Of a stretch of DNA of 64,000 nucleotides, positions 47,466 through 56,994 are shown piece by piece. Positions within the stretch are counted from its first letter, which is position 1. Each line of letters opens with the position of its first letter. The notes beneath the pieces were generated by a model. The model did not search any database. It had not been told where the DNA came from and was given only the letters and a program-made list of their open reading frames with translations. Source of the stretch: Parundibacterium terreum (GTDB taxonomy: Bacteria > Pseudomonadota > Gammaproteobacteria > Burkholderiales > Burkholderiaceae_D); the NCBI RefSeq assembly GCF_014636315.1, contig NZ_BMED01000002.1:930001-994000 (forward strand). The letters run 5' to 3'. The position numbers were made by a program, and so were the translations under genes.

Positions 47466-49670
47466 CTAGGCTTTCAGGCTGTGGTTCTTCAGTGGCAATT
47501 CACGTATGCGCTTGCCGGTCGCTGCGAAGATCGCATTCAGCACTGCCGGTGCCGCTACCGCGATCGTCGGTTCGCCTACGCCGCCCCAGAAGCCGCCGGA
47601 TGGCATCACGATGGTTTCCACTGCCGGCATCTTGTCCATCTTCATCGCCGGATAGGTATCAAAGTTCTGCTGCTCCACGCGACCGTCCTTGATCGTGCAT
47701 TCGCCATACAGCGCAGCGGACAGACCATAGGCAAACGAACCTTCCACCTGCGCCTCTATCTGCTGCGGATTGACCGCGTAGCCTGAATCGGTCGCAGCGA
47801 CTATGCGGTGCACCTTCAGTTCCCCGTCCTTGTTCACCGACACTTCGGCGCACGCAGCGACATAGCTGCCGAAACCCATTGTCTGTGCCAGGCCGCGGAA
47901 TACGCCCTTGGGCGCAGGCTTGCCCCAGCCGGCGCGCTCGGCAACTGCATTCAGCACGGCAAGGTGCTTGGGGCTATTGGCCAGGAACTTGCGGCGGAAG
48001 GCCAGCGGGTCCTGCTTGGTCGCATGGGCCAGTTCGTCGATAAAGCATTCGAAGTAGATCGTATTGTGGTTCAGGTTCACGCCACGCCAGAAGCCCGCCG
48101 GTACGTGATGGTTGCGCATCGCATAATCAATCAGCAGATTGGGGAAGCTATAGCCGAAAGATGCCTCCGGCCCGGGCGGGTTCAGGCCCTGGAACACAAC
48201 CGGGTCTTTGCCGTCCTTGATGCTTTGCGGAGAAATGCTGGCCAGGATGGACTGGCCGGATAAACGCATATGAAAGCCGGTGACATTGCCATTCTCATCC
48301 AGGCCAGCGCTAAGCTTGCACTGCGTGATGGGATGATAGCGGCCATGCGTCATGTCTTCTTCACGCGTCCACAGCAGCTTGATCGGCGTGCCCGGCATCT
48401 GCTTGGCGATCAGCACCGCCTGGCGCACCCAGTCATGCACCGCGCCACGGCGGCCAAAGCCGCCGCCCAGATGCAGCTTGTACACCTCGCATTTGGTCGG
48501 CGGCAAATCTGCGGCTTCTGCAGCCGCAGCCAGTGCCGCTTCGCCATTTTGCGTTGGGGTCCAGACTTCGCAGCGCTCCGGCGTCCACTTGACCGTCGCG
48601 TTCATCACTTCCATCGTCGCGTGATTCTGATAAGGATAGGAATACACGGCTTCTATCTTGCGTGGGGCTGCCGCAATAGCTGCCTTGGCATCGCCATTCT
48701 GGTTGCCCACCGCAGCTTCCGGCGCATCCAGGCCGGCTTTCAGTATCTCTGCAATGCTGGCACTGGACACTTGCGCATTGGGGCCGTAATCCCACTCTAT
48801 AGTCATGGCATCCAGTGCGCTCTTGGCCCGCCACCAGGTGTCTGCAATCACGGCAACGCCGCTGTCGCCGACCTGCACCACCTTCTTGATGCCGGGGCGT
48901 TTTTCTATCGCCGATGCATCAAAGCTTTTGACCTTGCCGCCAAACACCGGGCAATCCTTAATCGCCGCATTCAGCAAGCCCGGCATTTTCAGATCCATGC
49001 CGTAAATCTGCTTGCCGGTCGTCTTGTTGACCGTATCCAGACGGGCCAGGCGCTTGCCGACCAGCTTCCAGTCTTTCGGGTCTTTCAAGGTAACGTTTTC
49101 TGGCGGCGTCAGCTTGGAGGCGGCCAGCGCCACTTTGCCGTAAGTCGTGCTGCGCCCGCTGGCCTTGTGCGTAATCACGCTCTTGGAGACCGTGCATTCG
49201 GCGGCAGGCGCCTTCCATTCATCGGCTGCGGCCTGTATCAGCATGGTGCGGGCTATCGCGCCGCCTTTGCGCACATATTCATTCGATTCGCGTATGCCGC
49301 GGCTGCCGCCGGTGGAGAAGTTACCCCATACACGGTTGCGCGCCAGGCTCTGGCCCGGCGTCGGATATTCGGTGGTGACTCTGGCCCAGTTGCATTCCAG
49401 TTCTTCCGCCACCAGTTGCGCCAGCCCGGTCAGCGTGCCCTGGCCCATTTCTGAGCGGGCAATGCGGATCACGATTGTATCGTCTGGTTTGACGACCACC
49501 CAGGCATTGACCTCGGGAACTTCGGTGGTTTGTGCAGCAGCTTCGCCGCTGAAAGGAATATGGAAGCCTACGACCAGGCCGCCCAATGCGGCAACGGATC
49601 CGCCCAGGAAGCGGCGGCGTGAATGGTTAGGCGCAGCGGCATCGCCGGGCAAGGTAGTGGCGCGGCTCAT
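47466..49670 (-). CDS. Molybdenum hydroxylase large subunit (isoquinoline 1-oxidoreductase beta type), periplasmic
   Basis: 734 residues. A Tat signal ([15 protein letters not shown], about residues 17-31) and the GEAAAQ cleavage region indicate export. The fold is that of the xanthine dehydrogenase family molybdopterin subunit: [10 protein letters not shown] binds the cofactor, [21 protein letters not shown] is at the N-terminus, GFWRGVN in the middle, and [19 protein letters not shown] near the C-terminus supplies the catalytic Glu. No FAD subunit is nearby, so electrons go via the [2Fe-2S] subunit, probably to a cytochrome. IorB is the usual name for this group; the substrate (N-heterocycle, aldehyde or other) is unknown. 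It lies between the small subunit and soxX in one operon. Confidence 0.86.
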   Translation of the reverse strand: MSRATTLPGDAAAPNHSRRRFLGGSVAALGGLVVGFHIPFSGEAAAQTTEVPEVNAWVVVKPDDTIVIRIARSEMGQGTLTGLAQLVAEELECNWARVTTEYPTPGQSLARNRVWGNFSTGGSRGIRESNEYVRKGGAIARTMLIQAAADEWKAPAAECTVSKSVITHKASGRSTTYGKVALAASKLTPPENVTLKDPKDWKLVGKRLARLDTVNKTTGKQIYGMDLKMPGLLNAAIKDCPVFGGKVKSFDASAIEKRPGIKKVVQVGDSGVAVIADTWWRAKSALDAMTIEWDYGPNAQVSSASIAEILKAGLDAPEAAVGNQNGDAKAAIAAAPRKIEAVYSYPYQNHATMEVMNATVKWTPERCEVWTPTQNGEAALAAAAEAADLPPTKCEVYKLHLGGGFGRRGAVHDWVRQAVLIAKQMPGTPIKLLWTREEDMTHGRYHPITQCKLSAGLDENGNVTGFHMRLSGQSILASISPQSIKDGKDPVVFQGLNPPGPEASFGYSFPNLLIDYAMRNHHVPAGFWRGVNLNHNTIYFECFIDELAHATKQDPLAFRRKFLANSPKHLAVLNAVAERAGWGKPAPKGVFRGLAQTMGFGSYVAACAEVSVNKDGELKVHRIVAATDSGYAVNPQQIEAQVEGSFAYGLSAALYGECTIKDGRVEQQNFDTYPAMKMDKMPAVETIVMPSGGFWGGVGEPTIAVAAPAVLNAIFAATGKRIRELPLKNHSLKA

Positions 49671-50170
49671 TTGACGCTCCCGTCTGTGTGCGTGATCTGC
49701 AGATGTGCCAGCTTGGTATCTCCGCCATGCGCAACAACCTTGATCGCGGCCCGCACGCGGTTATAGGTACCGCAGCGGCAGATATTAGTCATCGCATCAT
49801 CGATGTCGGCATCGCTGGGCTTGGGCTTAGTCTTCAGCAAGGCTACCGCAGCCATGATCATGCCGCTCTGGCAAAAACCGCATTGCGGCACATCCATCGC
49901 TGCCCAGGCTTTTTGCACGGGATGAGATCCGTCCGGCGACAGGCCTTCTATTGTGACGATCTTTTGCTTGGCGGTGAGCGCCGCAGCAGGCATGACGCAA
50001 CTGCGGGTAGCGACACCGTCTATATGCACGGTGCAGGCACCGCACTGGGCGACGCCGCAGCCATACTTAGTGCCGGTAAGACCCAATTGCTCGCGCAATA
50101 CCCAAAGCAGCGGCGTATCCTGCTCCGCTTCATATTGTCTTGGCTTGCCGTTGATGTTTAATGTTGCCAT
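49667..50170 (-). CDS. [2Fe-2S] small subunit of molybdenum hydroxylase (isoquinoline oxidoreductase alpha type)
   Basis: 167 residues from ATG 50170 with a GAGGAG ribosome site; the frame is open to 50251. N-terminal plant-type ferredoxin domain ([12 protein letters not shown] and RSC) and a C-terminal [2Fe-2S]-binding helical domain (QCGFCQSGM and NICRCGTY). It transfers electrons from the molybdenum centre of the large subunit. It has no signal of its own, so it is likely exported together with the Tat-tagged large subunit. Its stop overlaps the large-subunit start by four bases (ATGA). It is the first gene of the sox-linked operon. Confidence 0.9.
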   Translation of the reverse strand: MATLNINGKPRQYEAEQDTPLLWVLREQLGLTGTKYGCGVAQCGACTVHIDGVATRSCVMPAAALTAKQKIVTIEGLSPDGSHPVQKAWAAMDVPQCGFCQSGMIMAAVALLKTKPKPSDADIDDAMTNICRCGTYNRVRAAIKVVAHGGDTKLAHLQITHTDGSVK

Positions 50171-50471
50171 GCCTGAGCTCCTCAATCTTGTCTGCTGAAT
50201 TCTGTGGAAACTGCCGGGTAGTATCGGTGAAGGAAGCTGCGCATAGCGCATTCTGTGATGACAGACAGCTGCGGAGCTTCGTTGGCGCGCAGATATATTA
50301 CACCTTCTGTTCAGGCCGTGTGCAGCGCTCCTGTATCGCTTTGTTACGCTGCAGCTTCGTTATATTCGACGGGGAATAATGAGGGGCAGGCGCGCGATGA
50401 CACAAGATATAGCCCCAAAAAAAAGGCGCGCCGCAGCGCACCTTTTTTACCGTCGAGACGACGCAAAATAA
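50171..50471. other. Short gap with operon promoter region and a terminator
   Basis: 301 bases upstream of the molybdenum hydroxylase operon and downstream of the amidohydrolase. It holds the terminator at 50417-50448; the rest must carry the operon promoter, but no clear hexamers are seen. Confidence 0.4.
50417..50448 (-). terminator. Intrinsic terminator of the amidohydrolase gene
   Basis: Read on the minus strand: A6-GG, a short GCGC hairpin with a small mismatch, CC and T8. It lies 25-55 bases after the stop at 50472, so the amidohydrolase and the molybdenum hydroxylase-sox operon are separate transcripts. Also T-rich on the plus side. Confidence 0.8.
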
Positions 50472-53400
50472 TCAATCGAGATCTGCGTCTTCTCCCGTGT
50501 TGCCGCCATGCGTATGGCCCCTCGCCTCCACCGGCATCGCAGCACCGCCGGCACCTTCAAAGAAGAAAGGTTTGCGCGCCTTGGGCTTTGCACCGACTTC
50601 ATTCATCGTCGCTGTGTCGTACAGACGGCCATTCAGCATCACCTGCACGACCTTGTCGGACTGGCGTATATCTTTCAGGATATCGGCATCGATGATGGCC
50701 AGGTCGGCCAGCTTGCCGGCCTCCAGCGAGCCTATATCCTTGTCCATGCCCAGATATTTGGCGCCGTTCAGCGTGGCGGTGCGTATGACTTCCAGCGGTG
50801 TCATGCCGCCGCGCGCAAAGGTCCACATCTCCCAGTGCGCGCCCAGGCCTTCGCGCTGGCCATGGGCACCGAGGTTGACCGGCACTCCGGCGCGCTGCAA
50901 CTCGGTGGCGGTGCTGGCGATCTTGAAGACGTTATAGTCCTCTTCCGGAGCCAGCTCACGCCTTATGCTGCGCGGCTCCAGCACCGAGCGCGGCACATAG
51001 CGCGACAGCAGCGGATGACGCCATACGTCGGTATGCGCGTACCAATAAGTCTCGCCGTCCAGCCCGCCATAGCCGACAATCAGCGTCGGTGTATAGCCAA
51101 CCCGGGTCTGCGACCACAACTGCTTAACGTCGTCATACGCATTTGCCACCGGTATCGCATGTTCAACACCGGTGTGGCCGTCGACCACCATCGTCATATT
51201 GGTTTCAAACAGGGAGCCGCCTTCCGGCACGACCATCATGCCGGTCAGGCGTGCCGCTTCCAGTATCTGCTGGCGCTGCTCGCGGCGGGGCTGGTTATAG
51301 CTCTTGACCGAAATCGCGCCACCGGCTTTCAGGCGCTTCAAATGCGTCAATGCATCGTCCAGGCTATTGACGACCGCCGTCATATTGGACTTGGCACCAT
51401 ACAGGATAGTACCGGTGGAAAAAATGCGCGGCGCTACCACTTCGCCAGCACGCTGCATCTCTGCCTGCGTAAAGATTTCCGAGGTCTTGTTGGAAGGATC
51501 GTGCAGCGTGGTCACACCAAACGCAAGCGATGCATAATTGATCCAGCTTTGCTGTGGGATGATTTCATCTTCGCCCATGCCGCCATGCCAGTGCACGTCA
51601 ACAATACCGGGGATGATAGTTTTTCCGCTGGCATCAATCTGTTTCGCGCCTGCAGGTGAAGCGACATCGTCCGCCTTGCCGATGGCAACGATACGATTAT
51701 CCTTAATAACGATGCGGCCATTATCGATGACTTCATCACCCTTCATCGTCACGATGCGAGCACCGGAAATAACGGTTGTACCCGTCGGCTTGCTTGCCGT
51801 TTCGCGGAAACCTATCTTCAGGCCGGCCTCGGCTGGCTTCGGCAGCTCCTTGGGTGCGCCGGGCATGAAGGCAAAGGCATTCTTCAGATCACTACTGAAC
51901 AGCTCGTCGCCCAGAGAAAAATGCAGCTTGCTGCTATCGCCCGACCAATGCAGATAATCACCTGCATTCACGTCCAGCTGCTTGACCGGCAGCGCTTCAG
52001 CCTTGGGTCCTATCGTCACCGCCTTGCCGGCCAGCGGCAGTGGCGTAACATAGGTGTGGAAGCGCTCCTGATACGCCAGCCACGCGCCATCCGGCGACAG
52101 CGCAAAATCGCTGACGAACTCGCCGGTAGCCACGCTCTGCTCTTCTTTAGTCCTGCCGGGCTTGTTGTCCAGATTGATGCGCACCAGCGACGTGGTCCAA
52201 TCCACTTCACCGCTATGCTTAGTGCGTGTGACATACAGCGTATCGCTGTCCTTGCCGAACTGCGGTGCACTGCCTTCTTCGGTCACCAGGCGCGGAGCAC
52301 CCTTGCCGTCGGCATCGACCGCATACACACCAGGCTCCAGCCCGTACCACGGAGTAGTCAGGTAGCCGCCGCGCGACTTGACGAACACGACCTGCTTGCC
52401 GTCCGGTGAAAAGGCCGGTTCCAGGTATTTGCCCGGTGCCTTGGTCAGCACGGTTTCCTTGCCGCTGCGCAGTTCCATGGTTCGCACCGAACCTAGCTTG
52501 TCGTCATCCCAGGTGGTAAATACAATCTGCTTGCCGTCGCGCGAGAACTGCGGGAAAAATTCAAAATGATCATTTTGTTTGCTCAGCCGCTGCGGCACGC
52601 CGTTCGGCAAATCGCGGACATACAAATGTCCCAGCGCCGAATACACGACTTTGTCGCCTTGCGGAGAGACGTTCACCCAGCGTAGCTGATGGACGTCGAA
52701 CTGATCCGGTGCGACCGGAGTTTCCACACGCAGTGCATTGTGGACTTCGCGCGTATCCTTGACGTGGAAGGCGATCTCTTTTGCTGCATGGCTGAAAGGA
52801 TTGACGCGCCAGATCTTGCCCTTGGCCCAAACCACGATTTCCTTGCTGTCGGGCAGCCAGCTAAATGCAGGATATACACCCTGCACCGCCCAGGCTTCCT
52901 GCATATCGCGTTCCAGCTCGCCCCAGGCCGGTGTTTCGATGCCGGTTTTCAGGTCCTTCAGGAATAGCGTGCTCTGGTTGCGCACCCTGCGCACAAAAGC
53001 CAGGTATTTGCCGTCAGGAGAAGGCACTGGCCGGATAGCGCCGCCGGGGCCGCTGACAAAGGCCTTGGTCTTGCCGTCCTGCAGATCCTTGCGGAAGATC
53101 TGGTAAATCTGTTTGTTGGAATTCTTGTTGTACTCAAAGCTGGTGCCCGGCGTCGTATCCTGGGAATAATAGACGTAGCGGCCATCCGGCGAGAAGGCCG
53201 GCTCACCCAGATCTTTTTGCCAGTTCGGTTTTTCATTCAATTGCACGCCTGCGCCGCCGCTGGCATGGTACAGCCAGATTTCGCCGGAGCCCAGCGAGCG
53301 TGTGCCGCTATAGTGCTTGCGTGCAGCGATATACTGTCCGTTGGGATGCCAGACCGGATTATTCAGCAGGCGGAAATTTTCTTTAGAGACTTCATGCGGA

Positions 53401-53822
53401 TTGCTGCCGTCCACATTCATGACCCAGATATTGTCGCCACCGCCGGCATCCGACATATACACCAGTTGCTTGCCGTCCGGAGAAAACCGCGCCTGCATTT
53501 CCCATGCAATGCTATGAGTCAGCGGCTTTGCTTCACCGCCCTCTATCGGCAGCAAGTACAGGTCACCCAGCAAGTCGAACACGATCTGCTTGCCGTCGGG
53601 GCTGACATCCACCGTCATCCAGGTACCGGTGCGGGTATCCAGGTTGACCGTCGATGCAGGGCCGGGAGGATGATTGACGTCCCATTTTTTCTTGTCGGCG
53701 TCTTTGCCGGCGACTTTGCTGACGTCTTTGGTCTCTTCTGCGAAACCGGTCATGGCCGTGGTACCAAGCGCGCCTATAGCCGCGGCTAGCAGCGTGGTCC
53801 GAAAAATTGGGTAAATCCTCAT
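50472..53822 (-). CDS. Exported TolB-like beta-propeller / amidohydrolase fusion protein
   Basis: 1116 residues from ATG 53822 (GGAG six bases upstream). Signal peptide about 1-28 (TTAMTGFAEE). Residues about 50-680 are WD40-like PD40 repeats with many copies of FSPDGKQ(L/I/V)V (for example near residues 75, 115, 205, 470), forming a propeller. Residues about 690-1080 are an amidohydrolase: metal-binding VDVHWHGG, then VKSYNQPRREQRQ, HTGVEHAI and a C-terminal LGMDKDIGSLEAGKLADLAIIDAD, the typical end of the family. The tail is His/Gly-rich (GHTHGGNTGED). Substrate unknown; exported peptidase or imidazolonepropionase-like hydrolase. Confidence 0.88.
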   Translation of the reverse strand: MRIYPIFRTTLLAAAIGALGTTAMTGFAEETKDVSKVAGKDADKKKWDVNHPPGPASTVNLDTRTGTWMTVDVSPDGKQIVFDLLGDLYLLPIEGGEAKPLTHSIAWEMQARFSPDGKQLVYMSDAGGGDNIWVMNVDGSNPHEVSKENFRLLNNPVWHPNGQYIAARKHYSGTRSLGSGEIWLYHASGGAGVQLNEKPNWQKDLGEPAFSPDGRYVYYSQDTTPGTSFEYNKNSNKQIYQIFRKDLQDGKTKAFVSGPGGAIRPVPSPDGKYLAFVRRVRNQSTLFLKDLKTGIETPAWGELERDMQEAWAVQGVYPAFSWLPDSKEIVVWAKGKIWRVNPFSHAAKEIAFHVKDTREVHNALRVETPVAPDQFDVHQLRWVNVSPQGDKVVYSALGHLYVRDLPNGVPQRLSKQNDHFEFFPQFSRDGKQIVFTTWDDDKLGSVRTMELRSGKETVLTKAPGKYLEPAFSPDGKQVVFVKSRGGYLTTPWYGLEPGVYAVDADGKGAPRLVTEEGSAPQFGKDSDTLYVTRTKHSGEVDWTTSLVRINLDNKPGRTKEEQSVATGEFVSDFALSPDGAWLAYQERFHTYVTPLPLAGKAVTIGPKAEALPVKQLDVNAGDYLHWSGDSSKLHFSLGDELFSSDLKNAFAFMPGAPKELPKPAEAGLKIGFRETASKPTGTTVISGARIVTMKGDEVIDNGRIVIKDNRIVAIGKADDVASPAGAKQIDASGKTIIPGIVDVHWHGGMGEDEIIPQQSWINYASLAFGVTTLHDPSNKTSEIFTQAEMQRAGEVVAPRIFSTGTILYGAKSNMTAVVNSLDDALTHLKRLKAGGAISVKSYNQPRREQRQQILEAARLTGMMVVPEGGSLFETNMTMVVDGHTGVEHAIPVANAYDDVKQLWSQTRVGYTPTLIVGYGGLDGETYWYAHTDVWRHPLLSRYVPRSVLEPRSIRRELAPEEDYNVFKIASTATELQRAGVPVNLGAHGQREGLGAHWEMWTFARGGMTPLEVIRTATLNGAKYLGMDKDIGSLEAGKLADLAIIDADILKDIRQSDKVVQVMLNGRLYDTATMNEVGAKPKARKPFFFEGAGGAAMPVEARGHTHGGNTGEDADLD

Positions 53823-53828
53823 CGTCAC

Positions 53829-54400
53829 TCCGTAATTTGTAAAAAGAGCATAGGCCCAGGCAATGCAATGTAGTGGCTATCCGCGATGCTCAAGGATGAA
53901 AAGCGAAGGCAAGTATCCTTGCGGGAGAGCCTTCATGTCAAGAAAGATGTCGTGCGGAAACTCAAATTTTTTCAGCTAATACCGGAGGCGGCCCCGCATG
54001 TGCCGGGCTATCCATGCATCGCAAAAAAAAACTCTGCGAACAGAACTTTTCTGTGAACTTATCGCAGTCTGCACGGGTCAGAACTACTGACGCCATCACC
54101 ATGCTTTGGAGAGACATGGCGTTCAGCCAAAATCCATGGAAGGCGGATTCCATATCGCTTTTCTGTTGGCACAGGGGAGTTTTAGATGATGGCAGAAGGT
54201 CCTTCCACGCCTGCATCCGGATCTGCGTTGGGGCCTCTTTCAGGCTTGTTTCCGGATCTTTCAAGACTGGCTTATTTTTTATCTATCCCTGATTTTTGTA
54301 TTCTGTCTCTCCAAAAATGCTGTTCATCACATTCCATTGGCAAAGAGCGCGGCGCAGGACTAAAGTGAAGTCAACACCGCAGCAACCGAAAGGAAAGATC
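53829..54400. other. Intergenic region without recognisable genes
   Basis: 572 bases. Short frames exist on both strands (for example 54014-54292 and the opposite 53962-54264), but none has a good ribosome site or a recognised motif. It holds the promoter of the amidohydrolase gene (leftward) and that of the small protein at 54401. No terminator hairpin was recognised. Confidence 0.5.
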
Positions 54401-54571
54401 ATGAAACTCGCAGAAAACATGGATGGAATCGTCATCGCCGCCATTGCAGCCGCGATAGCCTCAGGCCTCATGACAGCGGTCGTACCGGCACCGCAAACTA
54501 TGACTGCCGCAACGACCGATGGTGAAGTACACACTGTTGTCATTACCGGCAAACGGCTGACTGACTCCTGA
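54401..54571 (+). CDS. Small protein with one hydrophobic segment (56 aa)
   Basis: ATG 54401 has an AAAGGAAAG ribosome site. The product has an Ala/Ile-rich span (GIVIAAIAAAIASGLMTAVV, about residues 9-28), then a short polar tail with VVITGKRLTDS. It may be a signal anchor or an exported peptide. No family is recognised. Upstream in-frame ATGs at 54296 and others lack ribosome sites. Confidence 0.6.
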   Translation: MKLAENMDGIVIAAIAAAIASGLMTAVVPAPQTMTAATTDGEVHTVVITGKRLTDS

Positions 54572-54734
54572 TCCGAATAGCCTGGAATGCGCCCGCAGTG
54601 GCCTTGCAGCGACGAAGCTGCCAAGCCGCTGCACTACAAAGGGCTTCGTTTTGCAGCAAACGCAAACGATTACTCATGCAGTGAATGCGCATTCCGGTTT
54701 AATCTCTTACCCAAACCAAGGGGAAGCCTGGCTT

Positions 54735-54929
54735 ATGTTTGCTTTTTTATTGTGGCTAACGCTGTTTTTCTTTTGCTGGCCGCTGGCTTTGCTGGCGATC
54801 GTGCTGTATCCGCTGGTATGGCTGCTGCTACTGCCATTCCGGCTACTGGGTATAGCGCTGGAAGGCGTATTTGAATTGCTGCGGGCGATCATCCTGTTGC
54901 CTGCACGGGTCATAGGTGGCAGGCCCTGA
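54735..54929 (+). CDS. Small hydrophobic membrane protein (64 aa)
   Basis: Very hydrophobic; two or three spans (LLWLTLFFFCWPLALLAIVL, PLVWLLLLPF, LLRAIILLP). Start chosen at ATG 54735 with a GGGGAAG site 10 or so bases upstream; the frame is open to 54651 but the start there would be TTG. Similar small Leu/Pro-rich membrane proteins of unknown function occur in proteobacteria. Function not assigned. Confidence 0.6.
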   Translation: MFAFLLWLTLFFFCWPLALLAIVLYPLVWLLLLPFRLLGIALEGVFELLRAIILLPARVIGGRP

Positions 54930-54987
54930 ACGACCAAGATCACGCTATGGCTAGCGGATCAAGGGCGTGAACTACCAATCCGCATGC

Positions 54988-55851
54988 TTAATTTGTACTG
55001 TTGAACATTTCATGTAATTCTTCAAATCTGTCCTCTACCTCGTGCTGCGACAGGCCGAGGAAGTGGCAGGCAATGTCGCCGCCCTTTTCCCATTCGGCGA
55101 ATACGTCTTCCCCATGGTATTTGTGAATTGCATATTCCGCCAGCAAGGACAGCGCAATCAGCGTACGTACGCTGTCTTCCGTGGCCCGGTCCTGCAAGCT
55201 GCGATAATCGTGCTGCAGCAAGATGGCCAGCGACACCTCATTCGGCAAACCCCAGGTCCTTGCCAGCAAAGAACCGACTGCCGCATGATTGGCATTGAAG
55301 CGCAGATCTTCGAGGTCGGTGATGCTATTGATAAAGTCCCGGCTGGCTTTCTCCATGCTCTTGCTGTAATCAGGGAATTTCTCCATCAGCAAAGGCACGC
55401 CTATATCGCAAAACAGGCCAAAGGTATGCGCAAGATCGGTTGGGCAGGCGCGCATTTGCCGCGCCAGATAAGCCATCGCCTGCGCCCTTTTGGTGGAAAA
55501 ATCCCAAAATCGCGCCATCGAGGCACCGCCCTGGCTGATGGTCTGGCGCGCGATGATGCCGGTCAACAACAGGCTACACTGGTTCAAGCCCAGTAAATCC
55601 ACTGCATGCTCAACTGAGCTGGCCTTCAGCCTCAATCCAAAAAATGAAGAGTTTGTCAGCTTCATCAGCGATGCCGCCAACGACACGTCATGTGCAATGA
55701 TCTTTGCGAGCTTGCGCGGATCCGGGTCGCGCGCGGACAGTTCTTGCTGCACATCCGCCAGCAGGCTGGGCCTGGGGGGAATCCTGATAGTTTTCACCAG
55801 GGCATCAACCGACTTTTCAGTATTTATACTTGGTGACAGTGAATTTTTCAT
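54988..55851 (-). CDS. HDOD domain protein
   Basis: 287 residues from ATG 55851; an open extension to 55926 has no ribosome site. A single HDOD domain (about 20-215): IRIPPRPSLLADVQQEL, the hydrophobic HDVSLAASLMKLTNSSFFG, SSVEHAVDLLGLNQCSLLLTG and a GLPNEVSLAILLQHDY. HDOD proteins resemble HD phosphohydrolases but often lack the catalytic HD pair and act in signalling, including c-di-GMP and stress pathways. The metal-binding HD motif is not evident here. Confidence 0.8.
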   Translation of the reverse strand: MKNSLSPSINTEKSVDALVKTIRIPPRPSLLADVQQELSARDPDPRKLAKIIAHDVSLAASLMKLTNSSFFGLRLKASSVEHAVDLLGLNQCSLLLTGIIARQTISQGGASMARFWDFSTKRAQAMAYLARQMRACPTDLAHTFGLFCDIGVPLLMEKFPDYSKSMEKASRDFINSITDLEDLRFNANHAAVGSLLARTWGLPNEVSLAILLQHDYRSLQDRATEDSVRTLIALSLLAEYAIHKYHGEDVFAEWEKGGDIACHFLGLSQHEVEDRFEELHEMFNSTN

Positions 55852-56172
55852 CAATTTTTGAAAAGTACGGCAAAGAAATTCTGCGCCCTTTCCAGGGCTG
55901 AAAAGTAAAAAACAAGGATAAACCACGAAGACGGTGCAAATTCACCGTGACACAAAAACTTTCATTTCATCACAGTCGCTGCGTGCAAAATAACTGGATA
56001 AAATGACAATTTAGAGCACGGTAGATGGTACTGTAACTTGATACTGCAACATATAATGGCGCTTTGAAACGAAAGCTTCGCAGGCTGCGTGCACCAAAAC
56101 TCCTTTCCCAAATAGCATCTCACTCGGAGGGTGAATGAGTTTTCACTATTCTAAAGCAAAAAGGAACCCTAC
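55852..56172. other. Divergent intergenic region, HDOD / YdcF genes
   Basis: 321 bases without genes, with promoters for both neighbours. AAGGAACCC precedes the ATG at 56173. No operator-like palindrome longer than 8 bases was noticed. Confidence 0.45.
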
Positions 56173-56967
56173 ATGAGCGTCAGTGGCGTGCTCTACACTG
56201 CCTTCCGCGACCTGATTCTTCCACCGGCCAGCCTGCTCGTCCTGTTTGCACTCGGCTTCCTGATCAGAAAAAAATTTCCCCGTTTGAGCCAGATACTCTG
56301 CGTAGGCTCGGTATCGATACTGTTTGCGATAAGCACCGATCTGGGAGCCTGTCTGCTTGGCAATCCGTTGGAAAACCTGGAGCCGCCTCTGCGCTCTGCC
56401 CAGGGTACAGGCGCTCAGGCAATTGTCGTTCTCACCGCTGGAAGAGTGGTGGATGCGCCTGAGTATGGCGGAAAAGACATTCCCGATTACATAGGCCTGG
56501 CGCGCATGAGATACACCGCAAGGCTGCACCGGGAGAGCAGCCTGCCGGTGCTGGTTACAGGCGGCTTTGGTGAGCAATATGGCAATGACGATTCGCTGGC
56601 CGAAATCATGGCCAGCGCACTGGAACAGGATTTTTCCACGCCGGTCAGATGGAAAGAGACGGACTCCGTCAACACGGCGCAAAACGCTGAACTGTCGGCG
56701 AAAATACTGCTACCAGCAGGCGTAAGCCGTGTGCTGCTGATCACGGACGCCATGCATATGCACAGAGCCAAGCTTGCCTTCCAGCAGCAGGGCTTGCAGG
56801 TGGTGGCGGCGCCGACCATGTTCCTCAATGAATATGATCTGCGCTGGTCTTGCCTGGTACCTACCATGGGAAGCCTGCGCCGCTCCTACTACGCGATTTA
56901 CGAATGGATGGGTCTGATTCTTTACAAACTAAGCAAGGCTCCGCAAGCCAATGCAAAAATAACATGA
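56173..56967 (+). CDS. YdcF/SanA-type DUF218 protein
   Basis: 264 residues with an N-terminal membrane segment (about 15-45) and a DUF218 domain: AIVVLTAGRVVD, PVLVTGGFGEQYG, VNTAQNAELSAKILLPAG and VLLITDAMHMHRA. These match the ElyC/SanA/YdcF family linked to envelope integrity and undecaprenyl phosphate metabolism. AAGGAACCC ribosome site. The VanZ-family gene follows 27 bases downstream, probably in the same operon. Confidence 0.85.
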   Translation: MSVSGVLYTAFRDLILPPASLLVLFALGFLIRKKFPRLSQILCVGSVSILFAISTDLGACLLGNPLENLEPPLRSAQGTGAQAIVVLTAGRVVDAPEYGGKDIPDYIGLARMRYTARLHRESSLPVLVTGGFGEQYGNDDSLAEIMASALEQDFSTPVRWKETDSVNTAQNAELSAKILLPAGVSRVLLITDAMHMHRAKLAFQQQGLQVVAAPTMFLNEYDLRWSCLVPTMGSLRRSYYAIYEWMGLILYKLSKAPQANAKIT

Positions 56968-56994
56968 CGATACGAGCAGCCAGCAGCAATATCC

